A stretch of DNA of 64,000 bases, taken from Novosphingobium sp. UBA6272 (GTDB lineage: Bacteria; Pseudomonadota; Alphaproteobacteria; Sphingomonadales; Sphingomonadaceae). The notes under the pieces are model-generated. The model made no database searches. It saw only the letters and a program-made list of their open reading frames with translations, and was not told the origin of the DNA. Location: positions 11,601 through 75,600 of the forward strand of contig NZ_DJUW01000030.1 of NCBI RefSeq assembly GCF_002440635.1. Direction: 5' to 3'. Positions within the stretch are counted from its first letter, which is position 1; every line of letters begins with the position of its first letter. Below are positions 52,406-59,974 of this stretch, piece by piece. A program made the position numbers and the translations under genes.

Positions 52406-52414
52406 ACGGAACGC

Positions 52415-52476
52415 CCGCCCCGCCCGGCACCTGCCGGGCGGGGCTTCGGTGTGTTCAGTCCGCGCTACGGGCGGGC
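52415..52476 (-). repeat. 62-bp inverted repeat with internal terminator hairpin, right copy
   Basis: Overlaps the last codons and stop (52455-52457) of the qseC-like gene and the terminator shared with DUF736. The reading of this copy as coding (A-P-A-R-S-A-D-stop) suggests that it is the original and the left copy the derivative. Confidence 0.85.
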
Positions 52477-52682
52477 GCTTTGACGAGAAGTTCGGAAGGT
52501 TCGATGTCCAATGCGACAGACAGGCTCTCGAGCATATCGATCGAGGCGCTGTAGCGACCTCGTTCGAGGCTGCTGACATAGGTGCGATCGATGTCGGCGC
52601 GGTAGGCGAGCTCTTCCTGCGACAGTCCGGCCGCAAGACGAAGGCGTTTCAGATTGGTGGCAAGGACCTCGCGCAATTTCAT
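52455..52682 (-). CDS. XRE-family regulator, QseC-like
   Basis: 75 residues forming one helix-turn-helix domain: LKRLRLAAGLSQEELAYRADIDRTYVSSLERGRYSAS. In ICEMlSymR7A-type elements, the small XRE protein QseC is divergent from the antiactivator gene qseM and binds operators between them. The same order is found here (next gene 52901-53167). Palindromes lie directly upstream. Autoregulation is inferred. Confidence 0.8.
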   Translation of the reverse strand: MKLREVLATNLKRLRLAAGLSQEELAYRADIDRTYVSSLERGRYSASIDMLESLSVALDIEPSELLVKAPARSAD

Positions 52683-52704
52683 TGCACGGACAGACCACCG
52701 TTGC

Positions 52705-52731
52705 AGAGTATTTAACCACGGAGTATACTCT
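52705..52731. promoter_or_regulatory. Nested palindromes upstream of the qseC-like gene
   Basis: GAGTATACTC (52721-52730) is a perfect 10-bp palindrome. A second half-site AGAGTAT at 52705-52711 pairs with ATACTCT (52725-52731). Paired sites of this spacing suit a small XRE dimer acting as autorepressor. Confidence 0.6.
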
Positions 52732-52779
52732 ACGCGATAGCTAATTGAGCGAGATCAGCCATTTGGCATTTGAGATCAG

Positions 52780-52821
52780 TTATGCAAATTGGAGCACACC
52801 GACCTGCACGAAGTTGCATAA
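52780..52821. promoter_or_regulatory. Inverted repeat TTATGCAA / TTGCATAA in the qseC-qseM gap
   Basis: TTATGCAA (52780-52787) and TTGCATAA (52814-52821) are exact inverse copies 26 bp apart. TATGCAAAT occurs again at 52868-52876 next to the qseM-like start, and GAGATCAG repeats at 52751 and 52772. These likely bind the regulators controlling the qseM side. Confidence 0.45.
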
Positions 52822-52900
52822 ACACGAATATCGCCATATCGGACAGGCTTCGTGCTATGTGTAACGGTATGCAAATCGAGTCGAAGCAAAGGCTCGGCCC

Positions 52901-53167
52901 ATGACGATACCGCCTTTCGAGGACCGCGCGCCTGCCGATGATCGCATCACGGCATATGACGAGCGCCATTTTGTCACGTATTTACGGATACTTGATGCCG
53001 CACAGGAAGGTGCAGACTGGACTGACGTCGCCGCCTTGGTGTTTGGCCTGGATGCCGCCGCCGAGCCGGAACGTGCCCAGCAGGTCCATGACAGCCATTT
53101 GGCTCGCGCCCGCTGGATGACGGAGCGCGGCTATAAGCATCTGCTTGATAAATCGAGAGAACGCTGA
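52901..53167 (+). CDS. DUF2285-only protein, QseM-like antiactivator
   Basis: 88 residues consisting of one DUF2285 domain: DDRITAYDERHFVTYLRILDAAQEGADWTDVAALVFGL, then RARWMTERGYKHLL. Stand-alone DUF2285 proteins such as QseM bind and block the activator FseA in ICEMlSymR7A-like elements, keeping transfer silent. Divergent from the qseC-like gene and upstream of the fseA-like gene, as in that system. The mapping by domain and position is strong; function here is inferred. Confidence 0.8.
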   Translation: MTIPPFEDRAPADDRITAYDERHFVTYLRILDAAQEGADWTDVAALVFGLDAAAEPERAQQVHDSHLARARWMTERGYKHLLDKSRER

Positions 53168-53323
53168 ATCTCCCGCCAGCAATGCGGGTATTACGTAAGT
53201 AGGGCCTCTCGATTTACTACAATCGCTTGCATAATCATCCGCAGCATTGGTTACTTGCGGCTTATCTATAGCAATAAAAGACTTGATGCTTGGCCTTCTC
53301 GCCTGTGCCTTGCAGGGGTCTTT

Positions 53324-54098
53324 ATGTCCGGTGGTTCGTCTTGGCGGTCACCATCGACCGCAGATCAGTATAGGGATCACGACTACGCGGATTTCGCGCA
53401 GGAGTTCCTGAATCGCAACTGCGGATACCAAGCCGATTACGCCGACACCCAGGCACGCATTGCCCAGTCCCCGGAAACAGCCAGCAACGAACAGGAGGGC
53501 CTTGCCCGGCGTTGGGGCCTCTGCTTTCCCCAGCGATCCAGCTTTGAATCCGCGCGATCACCCCGCGCTGTGGTCACCGGACGCGGCGCCCGACGTGGTC
53601 ATCGTCGAAGTGGCCGATCCGAGTCTTGTGATCCCGCTGCAGCCCGACGCTGAGCCGCTGGTTGAATCCGCCAGCATAGCCGAACGCAACCTCGTCTATG
53701 CCCAAGGCACCGCCCGGCTGCGCCTGTGCGTGCGCCTTGTTCCCACTCGGGCCGTTCCGGCCTTCTCGATCCCCTGCGACGCGAACTGCGTGCTGCGGCT
53801 TGCCGCGGCTGCTCGCTTGCAGCGGGTGACGCGCGGCGCTCGCTGCAATCTCGATCCTACAACGATCCCAACCCGCAACCAGCGCATCCGCTTCACCCGG
53901 TTCCTCGCCATCCACGATGCGCTGGAGGCTGGAGCCTCGCCGCGCGACCTCGCCTTCGGCCTCGTCATGCCCAACCATCGCCCAATTGCCGGAGCGGTCT
54001 GGAAGGGATCGAGCGAGCGGCGGCAGGTGCTCCGGCTGATCGCCGACGCCCGCCGCCTGGTCTTGAGCGGTTATCGCAAGCTGCTTCTACACCGCTGA
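53324..54098 (+). CDS. FseA-like transfer/excision activator, needs +1 frameshift
   Basis: Two overlapping frames. Frame 1 starts at ATG 53324 (MSGGSSWRSPSTADQY...) and encodes a DUF6499-type domain ending RRWGLCFP. Frame 2 continues with SDPALNPRDHPALW and encodes a DUF2285 domain to 54098 (TRFLAIHDALEAGASPRDLAFGLV). The natural join is at TTT CCC C (53525-53531): slipping one base forward on CCC gives ...F-P-S-D-P-A-L... and a protein of about 257 residues, read as 53324-53530 joined to 53532-54098. In ICEMlSymR7A the homologous msi172 and msi171 are joined by programmed +1 frameshifting to make FseA, which turns on rdfS. A sequencing error is the alternative. Confidence 0.78.
53525..53531 (+). 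promoter_or_regulatory. Candidate +1 frameshift site
   Basis: TTT CCC C: the proline codon CCC can re-pair with CCC one base later, a classic +1 slippery run. Frame 1 continues downstream with residues unlike any family, while frame 2 resumes the conserved domain immediately. Confidence 0.65.
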
Positions 54099-54229
54099 AC
54101 TGAATTCCAGGGGGTGACAAAATTGCAGGTGCGCATTCTGTCACTCCGTCCACACGCCAATTCTCCGCCATGCCCGTCGAACCCCAGCGACAGCCCGCTG
54201 CCGCTGCCACCTTTCGCCGGAGCCTTGCC

Positions 54230-54502
54230 ATGGATGCCAGACCCACGCCCGTCACTGCCCGCTTTTTGCGGACGCCCGATGCCGCCGTGCATCTGGGCCT
54301 GTCCGCCCGCACGCTCGAAAAGCACCGCTGCTTCGGGACCGGCCCGGTTTATCGCAAGCTTGGCGGTCGGATCGTCTATGCGGTGACCGATCTCGACGCC
54401 TGGGCCGAACAAGGCCTGCGCCGTTCGACCAGCGATCCCGGCAAGGGCATTGTACATCCCGCCAAGCGGCTCGATGGCTACACCCCGCCGGTGCGGCGCT
54501 GA
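54230..54502 (+). CDS. Excisionase-like HTH protein, RdfS-like
   Basis: 90 residues with an AlpA/MerR-type winged helix: FLRTPDAAVHLGLSARTLEKHRCFGTGPVYRKLGGRIVYAVTDLDAWAEQGLR. In this family of elements the recombination directionality factor RdfS lies next to fseA and drives excision with the integrase. The ATG at 54230 has GGAG 8 bp upstream; an in-frame start at 54170 is possible. Followed after 9 bp by repA. Confidence 0.75.
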   Translation: MDARPTPVTARFLRTPDAAVHLGLSARTLEKHRCFGTGPVYRKLGGRIVYAVTDLDAWAEQGLRRSTSDPGKGIVHPAKRLDGYTPPVRR

Positions 54503-54511
54503 GGCGAACCC

Positions 54512-55405
54512 ATGCGCCGCATGTCCGCCTTTCCAGCAGCGCCTGCGCAGCTCGACCTGTTCGTCAGCCAGGGCGGCGACATCGCCGCGCGCGACGCGCA
54601 GGATCTGATGGCCTGGCCGTTCTTCAGCCTAGCCAAGACCAAGCGGGTGCGTCCGATCGATTTCCGGATGGGCGAAGTCTCGATCCTGGTCGAGGCTACC
54701 GCTGAGCACGGCATGGCGACCATCTGGGACGCCGATGTCCTTATCTGGGTCGCCAGCCAGATCGTCGAAGCCCGCGATGCCGGGCGGCCGACCTCGCGGT
54801 TGATCGCCGCGACCCCGCATGAAATTCTCGCCTTCACCCGGCGCGGCACCGGCAAGGCGAGCTACGAGCGGCTGAAGGCCGGTCTCGACCGGCTGCAATC
54901 GACCACCATCGCGACCTCAATCCGCCAGCGTGACGCACGGCGGCGGCACCGGTTCAGTTGGATCAACGAATGGAAGGAGCGGCTCGATGGTTCGGGCCGT
55001 GCGCTCGGGATCGAAATGATCGTGCCCGACTGGTTCTACGAAGGCGTGATCGACCAGGCTCTCGTGCTGACCATCGACCCGGATTATTTCGCGCTGACCG
55101 GCGGGCTGGAGCGCTGGCTCTACCGTCTGGTGCGCAAGCACGGCGGCAAGCAGCGCGGGGGCTGGAGCTTCGACTTCCAGCATCTGCATTTGAAGTCCGG
55201 CGCGCTATCGCCGCCCAAACGCTTCGCGTTCGAGTTGCGCGACATCGTGCGCCGGCAGGCGCTGCCCGGATACACGCTCGCGATCGAACACGCGCTCGGC
55301 CGCGAGCGGCTGAACTTCGTCGCCACTCCCGTCGATCCGTTCGACGTCGCCATGCGGCGCGTCGGGCTTCGTTCCAACCTCAGCTCCCCTGTGGATATGT
55401 CATGA
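54512..55405 (+). CDS. repA: Replication initiator protein RepA
   Basis: 297 residues of the RPA/RepA family of conjugative elements and plasmids: QDLMAWPFFSLAKTKRVRPIDF, WDADVLIWVASQIVEARD, then winged-helix parts YERLKAGLDRLQSTTIATSI and LERWLYRLVRKHGGKQRGGWSF. It should bind the iterons that follow at 55413-55475. Autonomous replication of the excised circle is a known property of such elements and is inferred here. Confidence 0.9.
   Translation: MRRMSAFPAAPAQLDLFVSQGGDIAARDAQDLMAWPFFSLAKTKRVRPIDFRMGEVSILVEATAEHGMATIWDADVLIWVASQIVEARDAGRPTSRLIAATPHEILAFTRRGTGKASYERLKAGLDRLQSTTIATSIRQRDARRRHRFSWINEWKERLDGSGRALGIEMIVPDWFYEGVIDQALVLTIDPDYFALTGGLERWLYRLVRKHGGKQRGGWSFDFQHLHLKSGALSPPKRFAFELRDIVRRQALPGYTLAIEHALGRERLNFVATPVDPFDVAMRRVGLRSNLSSPVDMS
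55390..55398 (+). promoter_or_regulatory. DnaA-box-like site
   Basis: TGTGGATAT agrees with TGTGGATAA (reverse of TTATCCACA) at eight of nine bases. It lies at the end of repA, 15 bp before the first iteron. Confidence 0.4.
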
Positions 55406-55412
55406 TGCAGCA

Positions 55413-55475
55413 CGGACTATCAGGAACCGCCGGACTCGGACGATCAGGAACCCGAAGTTCGGACTATCGGGAACC
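55413..55475. repeat. Three iterons, candidate origin of replication
   Basis: CGGACTATCAGGAACC (55413-55428), CGGACGATCAGGAACC (55437-55452), and CGGACTATCGGGAACC (55460-55475), start-to-start 24 and 23 bp, about two helical turns. Each differs at one base. They follow repA directly, next to a lower-GC stretch and a hairpin (55535-55553), an arrangement expected of an iteron-type oriV. Confidence 0.75.
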
Positions 55476-55534
55476 GGAATCGCCCGCAAACCCGCAGAAA
55501 TCTGCGCTGAATTTCGCCCTTAACTATCCTAACA

Positions 55535-55553
55535 AAGAATCCTTCGGATTCTT
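55535..55553. other. Short perfect hairpin in the origin region
   Basis: AAGAATCC-TTC-GGATTCTT, 8-bp stem with 3-base loop, in an AT-richer stretch between the iterons and the DUF2840 domain. Lacks a T-run, so not a standard terminator. It may be an origin structure. Confidence 0.45.
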
Positions 55554-56091
55554 GCTAACGTCAGAGCGTCTGTGGACAGACGGCGCGTCGCCACCGCGCG
55601 GACCGGCCGAAACGACGCTGAGCGATGGCCTGCTGCTCACCCATGTCACGCTGGTCTGGCGCGAAGGCCAGCGCGAAGACTGGCTCAAATTCGGCAAACC
55701 GGTCGCTGAGCGGATCGTCAGTCGCAGCGAGCGGATCGAGAGCTACGCTGCGGGCCAGGTGTTCGCCTTGGTGCGCTGGGCATCCAATGATTATGGTACT
55801 GTCCGCTCGACGCTCGACATCGTGCGCGCTGTCAGAGTGGGTGAACCTTGCACCCGGATCATGCAGGTCGATCCCGGTGGCGAACTGCTGCTGTCGGTCC
55901 ATGGCTGGCCCAAGGTCACGCAGGTCTTTCGCCTGATCGACGCAATCGAGGCAGCGGGCATCGACCCTTGCGAGGTCGCGCCCGATCATTGGCGGCACGT
56001 CCACAACCGCATGGCGGGCCGCGAAGTGCCGCGCGACTACAGCCCCGCGCGCCACCGCGCCTGGCTCCAGCGCAAGGCGCTGCTGTCATGA
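55552..56091 (+). CDS. DUF2840 domain protein
   Basis: The conserved domain is clear: LLTHVTLVWREGQREDWLKFGKPVAERIVSR, YAAGQVFALVRWASNDYGTVRSTLDI, GGELLLSVHGWPKVTQVFRLIDAIEAAGIDPCEVAPDHWRHVHNRM, and RHRAWLQRKALLS. This family is always placed between repA and traF in such elements. The start is unsure: a TTG at 55552 leaves the iterons untranslated, whereas an ATG at 55402 overlaps the repA stop and would translate through them. Ends in a 4-bp overlap with traF. Confidence 0.75.
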   Translation: MLTSERLWTDGASPPRGPAETTLSDGLLLTHVTLVWREGQREDWLKFGKPVAERIVSRSERIESYAAGQVFALVRWASNDYGTVRSTLDIVRAVRVGEPCTRIMQVDPGGELLLSVHGWPKVTQVFRLIDAIEAAGIDPCEVAPDHWRHVHNRMAGREVPRDYSPARHRAWLQRKALLS

Positions 56092-56666
56092 TCCGGCGGC
56101 GTTTCGTCCTGGCTGGCGTCGTAGCCGCCGCCACACTCGCGACGCTGATCGTGCCGGTCTCGAGTCACGCGGTGTGGAACGCGACTGCCTCGGTGCCGAC
56201 TGGGCTCTACGCCATCCGCAGCAAGGCTAGCCTGCATGTCGGCGAGCGGGTTGCAATCGAACCGCCGCCCGCGCTTCGCCACTTGCTCGCCGAGCGGGAT
56301 TACCTTCCGAGCGGCGTGCCTCTCATCAAGCGCGTTGCCGCCGTCAGCGGTCAGCGCATCTGCCGCTTCGCGCATGGCGTGACCATCGACGGCGACTACG
56401 TCGGCGCGGCTCGTGCACGCGACCGTCTCGGTCGGCCACTGCCCGCCTGGTCTGGTTGCCACGAGCTGCGCAGCGGCGAGCTGTTCGTGATGAACCCGGC
56501 GGCCCCCGACAGCTTCGACGGGCGATACTTCGGCGTGCTCCGCATGGCCGATGTGATCGGTCGCGCGACGCCCGTTTGGACCGACGAAGCGGGCGATGGC
56601 GACCATGTCTGGTTCGCCGATCCCCGCGCCAGCGAGCTTTCCCCCACCACCAACGAAGGAGACTGA
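56088..56666 (+). CDS. traF: Conjugal transfer signal peptidase TraF
   Basis: 192 residues of the S26 family. The N-terminal helix is LAGVVAAATLATLIVP. Catalytic Ser is in ASVPTGLYAI, catalytic Lys in LIKRVAAVSGQRIC. In RP4-type systems TraF processes and circularises the pilin TrbC. It overlaps DUF2840 by ATGA and precedes DUF736 by 3 bp. No trbC gene is in the window. Confidence 0.9.
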   Translation: MIRRRFVLAGVVAAATLATLIVPVSSHAVWNATASVPTGLYAIRSKASLHVGERVAIEPPPALRHLLAERDYLPSGVPLIKRVAAVSGQRICRFAHGVTIDGDYVGAARARDRLGRPLPAWSGCHELRSGELFVMNPAAPDSFDGRYFGVLRMADVIGRATPVWTDEAGDGDHVWFADPRASELSPTTNEGD

Positions 56667-56669
56667 CCC

Positions 56670-56999
56670 ATGCGTATTGGAACATTTATTGCCGCCGATG
56701 GCGGCTATGCCGGGCATCTACACACGCTGACGCTCGACATCGATCTTGTCCTCGTCCCGGCAGACCCATCGGACAGCGAGAACGCGCCAGACTACCGTGT
56801 CATTGCAGGATCGGACGACGAGGCGCGCGAGGTCGGTGCAGGCTGGAAGCAGGTTGGCGAAAAGGCAGGCGATTATGTCAGCCTCCAGATCGACGATCCG
56901 AGCTTCGTGCAGCCGTTGCGCGGCAACCTGTTCAGCGACGAAGGCAATGCCCACGTCCTGGTCTGGTCGCGCCCGTCCCGCCGCGAAAAGGCGGATTGA
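56670..56999 (+). CDS. DUF736 family protein, copy 2
   Basis: 109 residues: MRIGTFIAADGGYAGHLHTL, ENAPDYRVIAG, GAGWKQVGEKAGDYVSLQIDDPSF, VLVWSRPSRREK. More divergent than the copy at 52085, matching the usual traF-DUF736-transglycosylase order of these elements. Function unknown. Confidence 0.9.
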   Translation: MRIGTFIAADGGYAGHLHTLTLDIDLVLVPADPSDSENAPDYRVIAGSDDEAREVGAGWKQVGEKAGDYVSLQIDDPSFVQPLRGNLFSDEGNAHVLVWSRPSRREKAD

Positions 57000-57002
57000 G
57001 CA

Positions 57003-57704
57003 ATGCGCTGGCCAAGCTCGCTCCGCCTCGCTCTGGCTGCGCTCGTGCTGTTCGGCGGCGCGCCTGCCTTTGGGCAGGTTGCCGCCGAACAAATGCAGCG
57101 CCGCACCGTCGACATTGCTGCGCACGTCGCCGAGGCCTCGCAGCGCTTCGGCATCCCGGAACAATGGATCTACGCCGTGATGCGCACCGAAAGCGCGGGC
57201 CGGATCGGTGCGGTCTCGTCAGCAGGCGCAATGGGTCTGATGCAGTTGATGCCCGGAACCTGGGCGCGGCAACGCGCCCGGTTCGGGCTGGGCAGTGACC
57301 CGTTCAACCCGCGCGACAACATCATTGCTGGCGCTTCCTACCTTCGCGAGATGTACGACAGTTACGGCACTTCAGGCATGCTCGCAGCCTATAATGCCGG
57401 GCCGGGCCGCTACGAACAATGGCGGGATGGCGGTCGCGCGCTTCCCGCCGAAACTCGCGCCTACGTAGCCAAGATCGCACCAATGTTGCAGCCTGGCAGC
57501 ACGGCGACTGTCGTCGCCAGTGCATCGCCCGGGCAACCCTTGCGCATCGCATGGACGCAAAGCGGACTCTTTGCCGCACGATCAGGTGCGACCGAGGCAG
57601 CGCCGGGCGCGGACATCGGAGAAGGTACGGCGGCTGCGCCACCTGCTTCTCCCCGTCCTCTCCGCGGCCTCTTCGCCCCCGTTTCGGGGAGCCGGATGCA
57701 GTGA
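57003..57704 (+). CDS. Lytic transglycosylase of the transfer system
   Basis: 233 residues with signal peptide (LALAALVLFGGAPAFGQ). The SLT domain has the catalytic Glu in YAVMRTESAGRIGAVSSAGAMGLMQLMPGTW, and NPRDNIIAGASYLREMYDSYG, LAAYNAGPGRY. A tail of about 70 Ala/Pro-rich residues follows. VirB1-like enzymes open the cell wall for the mating apparatus. Located next to traF and DUF736. Confidence 0.92.
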   Translation: MRWPSSLRLALAALVLFGGAPAFGQVAAEQMQRRTVDIAAHVAEASQRFGIPEQWIYAVMRTESAGRIGAVSSAGAMGLMQLMPGTWARQRARFGLGSDPFNPRDNIIAGASYLREMYDSYGTSGMLAAYNAGPGRYEQWRDGGRALPAETRAYVAKIAPMLQPGSTATVVASASPGQPLRIAWTQSGLFAARSGATEAAPGADIGEGTAAAPPASPRPLRGLFAPVSGSRMQ

Positions 57705-57951
57705 TTGCCACTTTCGTCCTCTGGCGCGTCATGGCGTGGATTGGCGCGCAAATGTGCGGAAAGTGGGCCGTGAAGGGAGAAAGGTCAGGAGGATGGCGAG
57801 ATAAAGGAACGGCTGGCTGTGGGGGTTGTGAGGTGCAGAAATCCTTGGCTCCAAGCGCCACCCACTTTTTTGGCCTGCTGGCATCGTGCACTCAAACTCG
57901 CGCAATACCGCCAATTTCGCAGCCATCCCCTGCCCGGAGATCACTTTTCCT
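57705..57951. other. Region before the relaxase, possible oriT
   Basis: About 250 bp without a supported gene. Small hairpins are visible, such as CTTGG-CT-CCAAG near 57843-57854, with GTGGGGGTT upstream and GCCACCCAC downstream partly complementary. The place directly upstream of rlxS fits oriT in related elements. A nic consensus was not recognised with confidence. Confidence 0.35.
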
Positions 57952-59691
57952 GTGAGCGAGGACGATTTCGAAGTGAGGCCAGGTCGTGTTCGTGATCGCG
58001 GACGACCGTCGGGCCAGAAGGCCAAGTCGCTCGTCGGGCGGGTTCTCCAGGTCTCGAAGCGGGCGGGATACTCCTCGCTCGGGCGGCGTGTCGGTCGCGG
58101 CACCGGTCGATCAGGTCGAGGTCGCAGCGCCGCGCTGGCGATGCGCCGATCACGAACCCAGCGCCGGGTGATCATCAAGGCGCGCGTGGTGCGTCAGAAG
58201 GGCGCTCATTTTCGCGCTGCTCCGCTCGCCCGCCATCTCACCTATCTCAAGCGCGACGGCGTTGACCGCGAGGGAAGCGAAGGCCGACTGTTCGATGCGG
58301 ACAGCGACAGCGCCGATGGCGAACTCTTCGCCGAACGCTGCGAGGATGACCGGCACCACTTCCGGTTCATCGTCTCGCCCGAGGATGCCGCCGAGATGGA
58401 AGACCTGCGCGCCTTCACCCGCGAGTTGATGGACGACATGGCGCATGACCTTGGCACGCGGCTCGACTGGGTAGCTGTCGATCATTGGAACACTGACAAC
58501 CCGCACATCCACATCCTGGTGCGCGGCAAGGCCGACGATGGCCAGAACCTGGTCATCGACCGCGACTATATCCGCGAAGGGATGCGCGGCCGCGCGGAGG
58601 AACGGGTCACAGCCGAACTCGGTCGCCGCACCGAACGGGAAATCGCACAGGCCCTGCGCCGCGAGGTCAGCGCCGAGCGCTGGACCAGTCTCGACCGCAG
58701 TCTGCAACGCCTTCAGGACGATTGCGGCCTCATCGACCTGCGGCCGGACCCAACCGGTCACGCGCGTTCTGATCGCGCATTGCTGATCGGCAGGGCCACA
58801 GCGCTCGAACGGCTCGGGCTGGCGGACGCGCACGGCCCGGCGTGCTGGACTCTCGGCAGCGATCTTGAGGGCAAGCTGCGCGCGCTGGGCGAGCGCGGCG
58901 ATATCATCAAGACCATGCACCGCGCCATGGCGCGCCAGATTGGCAGCGCCGAGACCGGGCGCTTTGCGATGCATCAGGACGCTCCCGACAATCCCGTCAT
59001 CGGCAGGCTGGTAGAACGCGGGTTGTTCGATGAGCTCACGGGCGAAGCCTATGCGATCGTCGATGGTGTCGATGGCCGCATCCATCATCTGAAGCTTCCG
59101 GAACTTGAAGCAACGGGCGATGCCGAACCCGGTGCGATCGTGGAGCTGAGATCGTGGGATGACAATCGGGGACGCCGCCAGCAATCTCTGGCACTGCGCT
59201 CGGATCTGGCACTCGGCGACCAGGTGGCGGCGAGCGGTGCGACCTGGCTTGACCGTCAGTTGGTCGCGGCGGAGCCGCTCATCACTGGTAGCGGGTTTGG
59301 CGCCGAAGTCGAGCAGGCCAAGATCGCGCGCGCCGAGCATCTCGCCCGCGACGGTCTGGCCAAGCAGCACGGGACACGGATCATCCTCGCCCGCGATCTC
59401 ATCGCGACCCTGCGCGACCGCGAGCTCACCGGCGCCGTAGCCGCCATCGCCCACCGCACCGGGCTTGACCATGTGCCCAGCGAGGAAGGCGAGCGCGTGA
59501 AAGGAGTCTACCGCGAGCGGATCAAGCTCGTCTCGGGTCGCTTCGCCATGATCGAGCATGCCCATGGATTCGAACTCGTGCCCTGGAAGCCTTCACTCGA
59601 CAGGCATCTGGGCGAGCAGGTGATGGGCACCATCAAGAGCGGTGGCGGGATTGAGTGGACACTTGGCCGAAGTCGCGGGATTTCTATTTGA
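57952..59691 (+). CDS. rlxS: Relaxase RlxS (DUF3363, VirD2-like)
   Basis: 579 residues from a GTG at 57952 (VSEDDFEVRPGRVRDRGRP). A basic N-terminal tail of about 80 residues (RRVGRGTGRSGRGRSAAL) precedes the relaxase core. Histidine triad WVAVDHWNTDNPHIHILVRG (H, then HxH) and the earlier tyrosine in HLTYLKRDG. The C-terminal DUF3363 region ends VPWKPSLDRHLGEQVMG. It nicks oriT and pilots the strand through TraG. Confidence 0.92.
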   Translation: MSEDDFEVRPGRVRDRGRPSGQKAKSLVGRVLQVSKRAGYSSLGRRVGRGTGRSGRGRSAALAMRRSRTQRRVIIKARVVRQKGAHFRAAPLARHLTYLKRDGVDREGSEGRLFDADSDSADGELFAERCEDDRHHFRFIVSPEDAAEMEDLRAFTRELMDDMAHDLGTRLDWVAVDHWNTDNPHIHILVRGKADDGQNLVIDRDYIREGMRGRAEERVTAELGRRTEREIAQALRREVSAERWTSLDRSLQRLQDDCGLIDLRPDPTGHARSDRALLIGRATALERLGLADAHGPACWTLGSDLEGKLRALGERGDIIKTMHRAMARQIGSAETGRFAMHQDAPDNPVIGRLVERGLFDELTGEAYAIVDGVDGRIHHLKLPELEATGDAEPGAIVELRSWDDNRGRRQQSLALRSDLALGDQVAASGATWLDRQLVAAEPLITGSGFGAEVEQAKIARAEHLARDGLAKQHGTRIILARDLIATLRDRELTGAVAAIAHRTGLDHVPSEEGERVKGVYRERIKLVSGRFAMIEHAHGFELVPWKPSLDRHLGEQVMGTIKSGGGIEWTLGRSRGISI

Positions 59692-59974
59692 CGATCAGGC
59701 GCACCGGCCAGTCGAAGTGTCTCCGCTGCTCGCGCCGCTGCGTTTCGCTTTCGGCATAGGCAAGTTCTGCTCGCACGATTCCGAAGTCATCCGGGAACAG
59801 CGGCACGGAACTCGACATGAGCTCCGCCGAACCGGCTTCCCGAAACAGGGCGTATGGCGCGAGCTGGCGCAGAATGCTGACCGCATGATCCTTGCTTTGT
59901 CCGCGCTTGCCGGTGACCGCCAGCCCGACACCGATCGCGCGGGCCAATTCGACATCATCGATCCGTACCTTCAT
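59684..59974 (-). CDS. Small hypothetical protein between rlxS and traG
   Basis: 96 residues (MKVRIDDVELARAIGVGLAVTGKRGQSKDHAVSIL...). Start at 59972-59974; longer frames to 60439 are shadows. Overlaps the relaxase end by 8 bp tail to tail and the next gene's stop by one base, so translated after it. Possible regulator of transfer, no motif seen. Confidence 0.6.
   Translation of the reverse strand: MKVRIDDVELARAIGVGLAVTGKRGQSKDHAVSILRQLAPYALFREAGSAELMSSSVPLFPDDFGIVRAELAYAESETQRREQRRHFDWPVRLIVK

Noticed and set aside
53324..54098. Treating the DUF6499/DUF2285 pair as a pseudogene or two separate genes
   Set aside because: Conserved sequence crosses the frame boundary exactly at a CCC-C run and the homologous genes are known to be joined by +1 frameshifting. 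A sequencing error still cannot be excluded.
54958..55551. Long N-terminal extension of the DUF2840 protein
   Set aside because: The extension is the out-of-frame shadow of repA followed by translated iterons; homology begins only near 55610.
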